Assembly: GCA_024684215.1 (NCBI GenBank)
Contig: JAIKXH010000040.1
Coordinates: 1-64,000, forward strand
Direction: 5' to 3'
Length of the DNA: 64,000 nt
Origin: Lachnospiraceae bacterium
Lineage (GTDB): Bacteria; Bacillota; Clostridia; Lachnospirales; Lachnospiraceae
Every line of letters begins with the position of its first letter. Position 1 is the stretch's first letter. The position numbers and the translations under genes were made by a program. Positions 7,766-16,131 of this stretch are shown piece by piece. The notes beneath the pieces were generated by a model, which was given only the letters and a program-made list of their open reading frames with translations, ran no database searches and was not told the DNA's origin.

Positions 7766-10365
7766 AAATTCCCTTCTGATAAAACCTGCTTAACAGCAAG
7801 CACAAGCATCATGTAGTTTGTCGATCCGCCACCTATAACATACTCTTTTTGCTGCCAGAGGAAAGGAAAATCAAGTAGTTCGGGTAAATCAGGCTGTATA
7901 AGCGCAGTTCCGGAAATAACGCCTCCGGGAATGTACGACCAGTCAGCACGGTTTGCTCCGTATGCTGTCGTAGCGCTTTTTACGCCCACTCCCGATGCAA
8001 AGGATTCGGTATTTGAGCCGGGATGGCATCCAAGTATAAACTGGAGTGCATCAAACATCAGCTCAGGTCCGAATATGTCCGGAAAAGCCTTGTGCAGGAA
8101 ATAGTACTGACTTCCCATACCCTGTATTGCCCATCCGGCTCCCCAGATATTTGGCCTGTAAGGAATTCCGTAAGGAGTCTCTTTGCTGAGATTATCCATA
8201 TCAGCCTTAAGTCCGGGCATGGTGGCTTTTATCGAATCGTAGTCTATTGCATCAAGCATATCAAGACTTCTCGAAATAATCCAGCCCAATTGACGAATAT
8301 TTTTTCTGATAAAGCCGATATTGTTGTGGATAAATTCTTTGTATTTGTCGTCTCCCGTTGAGAGCAAAAGCTCCGAAGCCGCATGAATCCTCGCAGAAAG
8401 GGTACGACTGCTTTTCTCATCGCCTATATCATAATTGAGAGATACCATATCGCCTTCATAATTGCCGGTAATCTCAAACAGTTCCTTTGCCACTTCCAAA
8501 CAGTCGGTAGATAAATCATTGTTAAAATCTATTAATGCTCTTGAAGCAGCAGCAAGATGGGCCGCCGCAGTAAGCTCCTTTACAGGATTATCCTCTGTAA
8601 ATACTATACGTTCTGTCGGATTATCCTCGGTTCCAAGTGTCATATTTGCGGCATCACCAAGAAGCACATACTGACGCAGATCACTGCAAATTATCTGCTT
8701 ATACAATCTTCCGAGAGCCTTATATCCGCCAATGACTGACAGCACTCCATGCTCAATCTGCTGTAAAATATCATTTTTTCCGTCAGGTTCATGTATCTCG
8801 GTAATATGTTTTTCCTGGTCTATGGTAGTCTCATCGAGATATACGTTGAATTCTTCATAAGCCATAGATAGATTGTATATTTCGGAAGTCTGAGACTCAA
8901 TTCTAAGGTCATAATCCCCTGCATCATGCCATCCGCCGTGATTTAAGCCCGGGATATGCTCACCGCTCTTAAAGCCTGTAAGAGTATGGCATTTTTGAAT
9001 AGCACCGTCGAAATGGTTATAATGCTCGGGTGCCATTCTTCCGTCGTCCATATGACAAAGTCCGTGCCACACACGATATTTTTCATTGACTCTCATATGG
9101 CACATCTGCACAGGTAAAAAATACTCGAGCACAGGCTGCCATACGCCTCTTTCGTAGATATCTTCGGCTATACGAAATACATTTGAAATAACATCACCAT
9201 AGGTTATTCGGTAAATTCCTTCTTCCTTAATCTCACTAAAATCAAATTTAAGATAATTGTATCTCAAAAAATCGCCCCATTTTGCGGGCTTTTCGGATTT
9301 TATACGCGTAGCACCTTCTCCGGTAAGCTTTTCAAGTACGATTTCTTTTAAACTGTTATCATTTTTATCAAGCTCGATTATAGCTTTTTTAGTCTCACCG
9401 GGATGGAATCCAACCTGTGAAACCTGAATTGTTGCGGGATTAACATGCTTTTTGTTTACATTGGCTTTTATCTCAATCTCTAAGGCATTTTCGGTCTTGC
9501 CGCCGGGGATTTCACAACTGATAACAAACCAGCCGTTGTTATGATTAAATCTGCCGTCATAAAGTCCAAGCTTTGAATCCTTTACCTCTACACTAAAACA
9601 GGTTTCCGGATCCTCGGGTCCGATGATAATTCTATTTCCCTCTGCATAAGGCTCTGAAATAATATCATCCGCCACGATAGGATTATATTTGGAGGCTCTG
9701 GTTTTATTTATATCCTCATCTCCAAACATAAATTTGTTACCCATTAAAATATCAGCGTCAGCAAGGGGGTCTTTTACAATACAATTTCCCTTTTCGGACC
9801 TTGAAATGCAAACAGTCTTCATTTTCATAGGATGAAGCATATTACTTTTCTTTTTTAATGATGGTCCCATGGGCTGTCTTGGAAAAATACCTGTTTTTGA
9901 ATCAAGTATATAAGATTTACCAAACATTTCACCCGGAAAAAGCTCAAGATTAAACGAAAGCTTTCCTAAAAATTCCTCGGGTACAGGCTTGCTTAAATTC
10001 ACCAAAACCTTTGCACCGGTCTCGGTTCCTGTCACAATAACCTCGTACTCAAATTCAAAATCGAGATATATCATGGGATTAAATCCCTTAAGCATAGCAC
10101 CCTCATCGGGATAACTGAGTTTTGTAATTATAGAATTTTTATCCTTACAGCATTTTCTCTCAAGCTGTTTAGGCAGAGGCTGCCACTGTCCGGGTGTCTG
10201 TTCAAATCTGACATCACCGTTGGCAACCAAACGCTTGTCATTAATAACAAGGGTTACTCCTGATTGGTGTCCCGCAGGGTAAAAATCATTAAAAGCCATA
10301 ATATCTACATTACCGCTCTTAAAGTATCCACTGTCATTTAATTTGAATCCCCGGTATTCTTTCAT
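7762..10365 (-). CDS. Glycoside hydrolase family 9 enzyme, no signal peptide
   Basis: The 867-residue product ends in a GH9 (alpha/alpha)6 domain. The hallmark GGWHDAGDYD gives the catalytic Asp481 and Asp484 pair, and Glu841 in WQQKEYVIGGG is the likely acid. An Ig-like domain common in GH9 enzymes (about 315-400, ending DVISNVFRIAEDIYERG) precedes the catalytic part. The first 300 residues form a further beta-rich region that I do not recognise. Family members cut beta-1,4-glucans or related polymers and oligosaccharides. No signal peptide, lipobox or anchor is visible at MKEYRGFKLND, so the enzyme should stay in the cytoplasm and act on imported oligosaccharides. GGAGG precedes the ATG. 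The leader holds a 14-bp repeat array. Confidence 0.87.
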   Translation of the reverse strand: MKEYRGFKLNDSGYFKSGNVDIMAFNDFYPAGHQSGVTLVINDKRLVANGDVRFEQTPGQWQPLPKQLERKCCKDKNSIITKLSYPDEGAMLKGFNPMIYLDFEFEYEVIVTGTETGAKVLVNLSKPVPEEFLGKLSFNLELFPGEMFGKSYILDSKTGIFPRQPMGPSLKKKSNMLHPMKMKTVCISRSEKGNCIVKDPLADADILMGNKFMFGDEDINKTRASKYNPIVADDIISEPYAEGNRIIIGPEDPETCFSVEVKDSKLGLYDGRFNHNNGWFVISCEIPGGKTENALEIEIKANVNKKHVNPATIQVSQVGFHPGETKKAIIELDKNDNSLKEIVLEKLTGEGATRIKSEKPAKWGDFLRYNYLKFDFSEIKEEGIYRITYGDVISNVFRIAEDIYERGVWQPVLEYFLPVQMCHMRVNEKYRVWHGLCHMDDGRMAPEHYNHFDGAIQKCHTLTGFKSGEHIPGLNHGGWHDAGDYDLRIESQTSEIYNLSMAYEEFNVYLDETTIDQEKHITEIHEPDGKNDILQQIEHGVLSVIGGYKALGRLYKQIICSDLRQYVLLGDAANMTLGTEDNPTERIVFTEDNPVKELTAAAHLAAASRALIDFNNDLSTDCLEVAKELFEITGNYEGDMVSLNYDIGDEKSSRTLSARIHAASELLLSTGDDKYKEFIHNNIGFIRKNIRQLGWIISRSLDMLDAIDYDSIKATMPGLKADMDNLSKETPYGIPYRPNIWGAGWAIQGMGSQYYFLHKAFPDIFGPELMFDALQFILGCHPGSNTESFASGVGVKSATTAYGANRADWSYIPGGVISGTALIQPDLPELLDFPFLWQQKEYVIGGGSTNYMMLVLAVKQVLSEGNL

Positions 10366-10379
10366 ACTGCCTCCAAAAG

Positions 10380-10449
10380 TCTTATATCTTAAGTATTATA
10401 TCGTAGTTCTTATATCTTAAGTCTTATATCTTAAGTCTTATATCTTAAG
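10380..10449. repeat. Five tandem 14-bp units
   Basis: TCTTATATCTTAAG occurs at 10380-10393, 10408-10421, 10422-10435 and 10436-10449, with one diverged unit (TATTATATCGTAGT) at 10394-10407. The array sits 15 bases before the GH9 start codon, so it lies in the leader or promoter of that gene. Confidence 0.95.
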
Positions 10450-10683
10450 TTATGTTTTATCTAACTTAGTTCAAGTCATGGCAAATAATTATTTCTATGT
10501 TAAATAATGATAATAATCTTGTTTTTATAATAATATCGCAGCAAGTATGTCTTTTATACTGTAATTATATTCATTTACATCAATATATTTCATATTTCCT
10601 TTTACTATCCAACAAATTTCCGCAAAATTGTCAAAATGTTTCATAACGCACAAAAAGGGCAAACAAAAATGTTTCAAAACATT
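10450..10683. other. AT-rich intergenic, no gene seen
   Basis: Very AT-rich DNA between the GH9 gene and the tsf terminator. It probably contains the GH9 promoter on the minus strand, but I cannot pick one -35/-10 pair with confidence. No coding frame or structured RNA is evident. Confidence 0.45.
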
Positions 10684-10715
10684 AAAAAAAGACCACTTCA
10701 TAAGAAGTGGTCTTT
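10684..10715 (-). terminator. Intrinsic terminator of rpsB-tsf
   Basis: AAAGACCACTTC and GAAGTGGTCTTT form a perfect 12-bp stem with loop ATAA. On the minus strand the stem is followed by a run of T, so it ends the operon about 80 bases after the tsf stop. Confidence 0.92.
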
Positions 10716-10792
10716 GATAGTTAATGTTCTATAATAGTTTTATCGTATTTGATAAATCTATTTATGTTCTGCAGCAGCTGTAATAATCGGAA

Positions 10793-11869
10793 TTATCCAA
10801 GCTGAGCAGCAACCTCTGCAGCGAAGTCCTCGTTCTTCTTCTCAAGTCCTTCACCGGTCTCAAAACGAACGAACTTAGCGATCTTGAGGTCAGCTGCTAC
10901 GCTCTTAAGGTAAGCTTCAACGCTCTGCTTTCCGTCCTCAGCCTTAACATAGGTCTGGTCAAGGAGGCAGATCTCCTTAAGCTGCTTGGAGATACGTCCA
11001 TCAACAAGTCCTGCAAAGATCTTGTCGTTTACGTAGGTCTCCTTCTCAGCCATAGCGTACTCAGCGAGCTTAGCTGCAGCTTCCTTTGAAAGGAAGTTGA
11101 AGAGGAACTTGTTGTTCTTCTCAGCTTCGTAAGCCTTAACATCATCATCGCTCCATGCCTTCTCGTTAAGAGCCTTCTCGATAAGCTTCTGAAGTATGGG
11201 CTTAGGAAGAGATGCAGGATCGTTGAGAGCACTGTCGATTGTGATTTCCTTGATCTTTGCAAGCTCTGCCTCAGAGATATCGTTTCTGCTGATGTAGGTA
11301 GGGTTCATAGCAGCAATCTGCATTGCAATGTTGGTAAGAGCTTCCTTGGTAGCATCGGAATTGGTTCCGTTAGCTGCAACAAGAACACCGATCTTTCCGC
11401 CGCCGTGAACATAGCTTGCTACAACATCACCGGAAACCTTCTGGAATCTTCTGAAAGAAAGCTTCTCACCGATCTGTAATGTCTTCTCGTTAACAACTTC
11501 CTGAAGTCCGCCGTCAAGGAGTGCCTGTACGTCCTCGCCGTTCGCGCCACCGTTTAATCCGGAAGCAAGTGCCTTGTCAGCGATCTCCTGTACAAACGCC
11601 TGGAATACTTCGTTCTTAGCAACGAAGTCGGTCTCGGAGTTAACTTCAGCAACTACTGCAGTATTATCGCAAGAAGCTACTCTTGTGATACCTTCTGCTG
11701 CGATTCTGCTTGCTTTCTTCTCTACTTTAGCTGCGCCGCTCTTTCTGAGCTCTTCTACTGCCTCATCAAAATTTCCGTTGGTCTTGGTAAGTGCCTTCTT
11801 GCACTCCATCATTCCTGCACCGGTAGCTTCACGTAATTCTTTTACCATTGCTGCGGTAATATCTGCCAT
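10793..11869 (-). CDS. tsf: Translation elongation factor Ts
   Basis: The 358-residue product opens with MADITAAMVKELREATGAGMM, the typical UBA-like start of EF-Ts. SETDFVAKN in the N-terminal core is the contact motif with EF-Tu, and FETGEGLEKK lies near the C-terminus. EF-Ts exchanges GDP for GTP on EF-Tu. The protein is about 60-75 residues longer than the roughly 280-300 usual in E. coli and Bacillus. Most of the extra length is a Lys/Glu/Ala-rich insert around residues 205-260 in the C-terminal core. The gene follows rpsB, as in most bacteria, across a spacer holding a terminator-like hairpin. Confidence 0.96.
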   Translation of the reverse strand: MADITAAMVKELREATGAGMMECKKALTKTNGNFDEAVEELRKSGAAKVEKKASRIAAEGITRVASCDNTAVVAEVNSETDFVAKNEVFQAFVQEIADKALASGLNGGANGEDVQALLDGGLQEVVNEKTLQIGEKLSFRRFQKVSGDVVASYVHGGGKIGVLVAANGTNSDATKEALTNIAMQIAAMNPTYISRNDISEAELAKIKEITIDSALNDPASLPKPILQKLIEKALNEKAWSDDDVKAYEAEKNNKFLFNFLSKEAAAKLAEYAMAEKETYVNDKIFAGLVDGRISKQLKEICLLDQTYVKAEDGKQSVEAYLKSVAADLKIAKFVRFETGEGLEKKNEDFAAEVAAQLG

Positions 11870-11893
11870 TTTAGTATTCTCCTTATCTTTCTT

Positions 11894-11921
11894 AAAAAAT
11901 GGGGAGTTGTTCGCTCCCCAT
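11894..11921 (-). terminator. Terminator-like hairpin between rpsB and tsf
   Basis: ATGGGGAG and CTCCCCAT pair around a 7-base loop, and on the minus strand the stem is followed by TTTTTT. The tsf ribosome site lies just downstream. It has the form of an intrinsic terminator but must let part of the transcripts through. It could set the rpsB:tsf ratio. Confidence 0.75.
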
Positions 11922-11948
11922 ATGTTAAATCATTATTTGGCTGAAGGA

Positions 11949-12710
11949 TTATTCCTCAGTAGCTACTTCCTCGATGTCGGTAGCTTCGCCTGCTTCTGCG
12001 TTAGCATCAGCAGCAGTGAAAGCCTCATCACCCTGGTTTGCTTCGATAACAGCGTCAGCCATCTTAGCTACGATAAGCTTTACGGCACGGATAGCGTCAT
12101 CGTTTCCGGGGATGATATAATCAAGCTCATCGGGATCGCAGTTAGTATCGCCAATACCGATAAGGGTAATTCCAAGTGCTCTTGCTTCCTGAACGCAGAT
12201 GTGCTCCTTCTTAGGGTCTACAACAAAAATTGCGTCGGGAATTCTGGTCATATTCTTGATACCGCCGATGTTCTTCTCGAGCTTATCCCACTCTTTCTGA
12301 AGACCTGCAACTTCCTTCTTGGGAAGTACATCAAAAGTTCCGTCCTCAGACATCTTCTCGATCTCGTGAAGTCTTGCAATTCTGGACTGAATGGTTCTGA
12401 AGTTGGTAAGCATACCACCGAGCCATCTCTCATTTACATAGTACATACCGCAACGCTCTGCCTCAGTCTTAACTGCGTCCTGAGCCTGCTTCTTGGTACC
12501 AACGAAAAGAATGGTTCCGCCCTGTGCAGCGATCTCGCCAACTGCCTTGTAAGCCTCGTCAACTTTAACAACGGACTTCTGAAGGTCGATGATATGGATT
12601 CCGTTTCTCTCAGTGAAGATATAGGGAGCCATCTTAGGGTTCCATCTTCTGGTCTGATGTCCGAAATGAACACCTGCTTCAAGTAACTGTTTCATAGAAA
12701 TAACGCTCAT
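11949..12710 (-). CDS. rpsB: 30S ribosomal protein S2
   Basis: The 253-residue product is S2. It has [22 protein letters not shown] at the start, IHIIDLQK, a central coiled-coil insertion and [19 protein letters not shown], followed by [20 protein letters not shown]. The C-terminus is an acidic Ala/Glu-rich tail common in Firmicutes. S2 binds late to the small subunit near S1 or its substitute. A GGAGG site precedes the ATG. The 5' leader is about 145 bases long and rich in GC-paired segments, so autogenous control is possible. The gene leads the rpsB-tsf operon. Confidence 0.97.
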   Translation of the reverse strand: MSVISMKQLLEAGVHFGHQTRRWNPKMAPYIFTERNGIHIIDLQKSVVKVDEAYKAVGEIAAQGGTILFVGTKKQAQDAVKTEAERCGMYYVNERWLGGMLTNFRTIQSRIARLHEIEKMSEDGTFDVLPKKEVAGLQKEWDKLEKNIGGIKNMTRIPDAIFVVDPKKEHICVQEARALGITLIGIGDTNCDPDELDYIIPGNDDAIRAVKLIVAKMADAVIEANQGDEAFTAADANAEAGEATDIEEVATEE

Positions 12711-12852
12711 TTTTTACCTCCTTAGGTTAACCGGAGAACCGTATCCCGGCATCTCCATGCTTCCGTGAATCCTTTGTGACACCCTGCGTTAAAAAGTGCC
12801 CCACTCCGTATCTCACGGTTTCCCGCACCTTAATACGAATAGATTTCACGTG
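12711..12852 (-). promoter_or_regulatory. Long structured leader of rpsB (candidate ribosomal leader)
   Basis: The segment between the likely promoter and rpsB is much more GC-rich than nearby spacers. It has self-complementary parts such as GGTTCTCCGGTTAACC and repeated GATACGG elements at two places. It has no coding content. Ribosomal protein operons often carry such leaders as binding sites for their own protein. I cannot match it to a named family by eye. Confidence 0.4.
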
Positions 12853-12853
12853 T

Positions 12854-12862
12854 ATTATCACA
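12854..12862 (-). promoter_or_regulatory. Extended -10 element for rpsB-tsf
   Basis: On the minus strand TGTGATAAT fits an extended -10 box (TGnTATAAT, one mismatch). A convincing -35 box is not visible at 17 bases. It lies between the upstream terminator and the leader. Confidence 0.4.
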
Positions 12863-12883
12863 ACATTCGAAATTTTAGCATAG

Positions 12884-12909
12884 AAAAACCCCTTACGCAA
12901 GGGGTTTTT
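12884..12909 (-). terminator. Terminator after the hybrid kinase gene
   Basis: AAAAACCCCTT and AAGGGGTTTTT form a stem with a 4-base loop, with T-runs on both strands. It separates the kinase operon from rpsB. Confidence 0.92.
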
Positions 12910-12965
12910 CAAAGAAATTTATTGAATTTACAATATTTTTAAAACCATACGGATAAATACTCTTA

Positions 12966-15900
12966 TCAATCGGCGTTTCTGTACTCATTAATTATGTCCG
13001 CACAAGCATCGGTATCAATGTCATCCACCGCTTTTGAAAGCTCCTGCATCCGCTTTTCCAGGCTTTCCGGAAGATTATACTTTATAAGATAATCCCTTAC
13101 TTCCTCCATGGTATCGACATCGAGGTCGTCACACGCTTTATAAAGCTTATCCAAAGCTTCGTCAAGCATATCTTTTTCGATATCTTCTTTTTTGGCTGAA
13201 TCTTCTTTTTCCTTAAAGATATCCGAAAGCTCGTTTATAAGTTCATCATAAAGCTCAATTGCTTTTGAGTGATTCTCTCTTATAAAATCATAATTTCCGT
13301 CTTTTCCGGCAAATTCAAGCTTTTCCGAAATATCTCCGAGTTCATAAGCACCTATCTGCCTCGAGCTGCTCTTTAGAGCGTGGATCTTTATCGTATAGTT
13401 CTCAAAATCCTCTTTTTCAAAGCACGAAATAAGGTCGGCCCGCTTACCATCCCCGGCTTTATAATACTCTTTTACAACCTTTTCAAGCATCTGATAGCTT
13501 CCTAAAGAACTTACCGCTTTTTCGCAGTCAAGAAACTTTGAGAGTGCCTCTTTATTAGGAGAATCCACAGCGGTTTCCACTGCCTTTGTTCTCTCCTTTA
13601 TAAGTTCCTTTGGCAGCCAGTATTTAAGCTTGTTTGCGAGTTCTCTGATATCTATGGGCTTAGGTATGAAATCGTTCATACCCTCATGGATAAACATATC
13701 CTTTACGCCTTCCATAACATTTGCGGTAAGCGCAAGTATAGGAAGTCCAAAAGCTTTCGGAATAGTCTCTCTTATTATTCTGGTTGCTTCTATACCGTCC
13801 ATTTCCGGCATCATGTGATCCATCAGCACCACATCGAAATCTTCCGTTCTTATCTTTTCAATAGCCTCTTTTCCGCTTAATGCATGGAAACACTTAATTT
13901 CCGAAGGTTGCAACAACCCTTCGACTATAGTGATATTAATTTCGTTATCGTCTACGATAAGTATCTTTGCCTCGGGTGCAACAAAGTCAAGATTGTAGGC
14001 CTTTGAAGCGTCCAGCTGCCTGTGGATGGCGTGCGCACCGTTTAACATAAGTACTAAGTTTAAGGTAGTCTCCGGCCTTCTCATTACGCGTAGATTAGGC
14101 CTATCACTCTCAAATTCGGAATCATAGTCAACCAAAACAATTCCGTTTAAATCTTCATAATTTTCCAGAATATTCCTTATATCGGCATTGTACTTATCAA
14201 GAGTAAAGAATATATAATCTTTCTTTCCGGTGGGCTCATACTCGCTCGGTGAAGCTATCCATTTGCCCGAAATTCCAAGCTTTTTGGCATCTTCTATAAA
14301 CATCTCAGCCATAGCACTATTTTCGTTATAAACATACGCCACTACATTCTCTGCATCCTTTACAACAAGCTCCTTGGTATCATCGATGATTTTTTGAGGA
14401 ATCGAGAAATAGAAATCACTGCCCACTCCGTATTCACTTTCCACTCCTATCTCTCCGCCCATAGCCTCGCATAGGCTCTTTGAGATGGCAAGTCCGAGTC
14501 CCGTTCCCTCAACAGACCTGTTTCTCTGGGCATTAACCTGCTCAAAACTCTTAAAGAGTTTTGAACGGTCCTCTTCTTTGATTCCCATGCCCGTATCGAT
14601 AATATGGTAAGTCATATTTACTTCCATGGCATTTATCTGCTCGCATGAAACCTCAATATGAACAATACCTTCGTTAGTAAACTTAATCGCATTGTTTGCA
14701 AGATTTATAATAATCTGCCTGATACGCATGGCATCGCCCAAAAGTGCATGAGGGACATTCACGTCACTGGTGACAAAAAGTTCGATTTTCTTGTCTCCTA
14801 TACGGTTAACCAGGATATTTGCGATATCGTTAATCTCGGATAGTGGCTCGTATCTGTCCGGCAAAATTTCCATTTTACCGGCTTCAATCTTTGAAAAGTC
14901 CAGAATATCATTGATAATATTAAGCAGATTCTTACCCGATGTCTTAATCTGAGAAATATAATCCACAACATCCGGCGGGAGCTCCTCTCTAAGTGAAAGC
15001 TCCGCCATACCGATAACCGCATTCATGGGTGTTCTGATTTCATGCGACATATTTGCCAGGAAATCCGACTTCATCCTTGCCGCGCGCTCAAGTTCTATAT
15101 TGGCCTCTTTCATGGCACCGAGTTTCATCAGTGTATCCGTTGTATTGTGCAGAATATAAATTGTTCCAAGGAAATGTCCGCGCTCAATCAGTTCCATTTT
15201 TCGCGCTCTGTAATAAATCTCTCCGCTCTCGGTACCAAGGACTAAAACATCCATCCCCTCGATGGTCATAGTGGTGGACGCCCACTCATCAAGATTCTTT
15301 TTATTTTTAAACGCATTTAAGAGTTCTTCATTTAAAACCTCTGAAATAACCTCATTCATATAAATGAGATAGTCATACTCATCATACAAAATAAAGGCAT
15401 CGTTCATCTCGTCCGCAAAACGCATAAGTGATGAATCTCTCAATTTTTTTACGGTATAGAATGTGGTGATGTAAAGATACAGCACGCATATTGGAGTCAT
15501 TAAAAGGCATATCATCCATACCGGCCAGTCATTTTTCTGAATTGCGAAATGGGTAAGTGCAAACGAAACTTCTACAAAAACGACAAGATAGAATCTTTTT
15601 CTGAATAGGTCCGCGCTCTTTATAGCCCCAACAATGCACAGAATGACCAGAAAAAGTGCAAGAAGATATGACATTCCTCTGTATGCGCCGAAACCATAAA
15701 ATGGCTTATTCAGATTTGAGTTTGAAGCTATCCACCATGTCCTTCCGAAAGCCACATGTCTCGAGAATCTGATAGTTCCGGTACCATAATAGTTTCCGAT
15801 AACGATGAACAGCTGGTAAAGCGTCACGAAAGCAGTCGGAATAATTGTATAATACAGTTTTTTGACCATACTCATTTGCACAACCATGAGTACTGCGCTG

Positions 15901-16121
15901 AAATAGAAAAAGGCATGACAAACATAATAGACGGTCAGACATTTTCTGGCCACCACCACATTTCTCGTGCCTATTACAACGGCCATAGCGATATTCGCAA
16001 TCATAAGCGCAAACATCATAAGCAAAAGGCCGAAATTCCTTCTTTTGTTTTTTACTCCCACAACAAAACAAGCAAGACATAATACAGTACTAATGATAAA
16101 AAGTACTCTCAGTGTAATCAT
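12966..16121 (-). CDS. Hybrid sensor histidine kinase (7TM-PAS-HK-REC-HPt)
   Basis: The 1051-residue product has seven hydrophobic segments in residues 1-225, like the 7TM histidine kinase N-terminal region. A PAS-like part (about 230-330) follows, with a short coiled coil. The kinase core has His360 in SHEIRTP, an N box (NLANNAIKFTNEG) and G boxes (DTGMGI, GTGLGLAIS). The receiver (about 715-835) has Asp768 as phosphoacceptor. A Glu/Lys-rich C-terminus holds an HPt domain with His914 in IHALKSS. All phosphorelay residues are present. It starts 10 bases after the stop of a TRAP-type binding lipoprotein, so that protein may be its extracellular sensor. The output partner is not adjacent. Confidence 0.93.
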   Translation of the reverse strand: MITLRVLFIISTVLCLACFVVGVKNKRRNFGLLLMMFALMIANIAMAVVIGTRNVVVARKCLTVYYVCHAFFYFSAVLMVVQMSMVKKLYYTIIPTAFVTLYQLFIVIGNYYGTGTIRFSRHVAFGRTWWIASNSNLNKPFYGFGAYRGMSYLLALFLVILCIVGAIKSADLFRKRFYLVVFVEVSFALTHFAIQKNDWPVWMICLLMTPICVLYLYITTFYTVKKLRDSSLMRFADEMNDAFILYDEYDYLIYMNEVISEVLNEELLNAFKNKKNLDEWASTTMTIEGMDVLVLGTESGEIYYRARKMELIERGHFLGTIYILHNTTDTLMKLGAMKEANIELERAARMKSDFLANMSHEIRTPMNAVIGMAELSLREELPPDVVDYISQIKTSGKNLLNIINDILDFSKIEAGKMEILPDRYEPLSEINDIANILVNRIGDKKIELFVTSDVNVPHALLGDAMRIRQIIINLANNAIKFTNEGIVHIEVSCEQINAMEVNMTYHIIDTGMGIKEEDRSKLFKSFEQVNAQRNRSVEGTGLGLAISKSLCEAMGGEIGVESEYGVGSDFYFSIPQKIIDDTKELVVKDAENVVAYVYNENSAMAEMFIEDAKKLGISGKWIASPSEYEPTGKKDYIFFTLDKYNADIRNILENYEDLNGIVLVDYDSEFESDRPNLRVMRRPETTLNLVLMLNGAHAIHRQLDASKAYNLDFVAPEAKILIVDDNEINITIVEGLLQPSEIKCFHALSGKEAIEKIRTEDFDVVLMDHMMPEMDGIEATRIIRETIPKAFGLPILALTANVMEGVKDMFIHEGMNDFIPKPIDIRELANKLKYWLPKELIKERTKAVETAVDSPNKEALSKFLDCEKAVSSLGSYQMLEKVVKEYYKAGDGKRADLISCFEKEDFENYTIKIHALKSSSRQIGAYELGDISEKLEFAGKDGNYDFIRENHSKAIELYDELINELSDIFKEKEDSAKKEDIEKDMLDEALDKLYKACDDLDVDTMEEVRDYLIKYNLPESLEKRMQELSKAVDDIDTDACADIINEYRNAD

Positions 16122-16131
16122 GGAAAATTCC

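Noticed and set aside
11574-12686. 370-residue plus-strand frame opposite rpsB and tsf
   Set aside because: It crosses two sure genes on the other strand, has no ribosome site and has a composition that mirrors their codon use.
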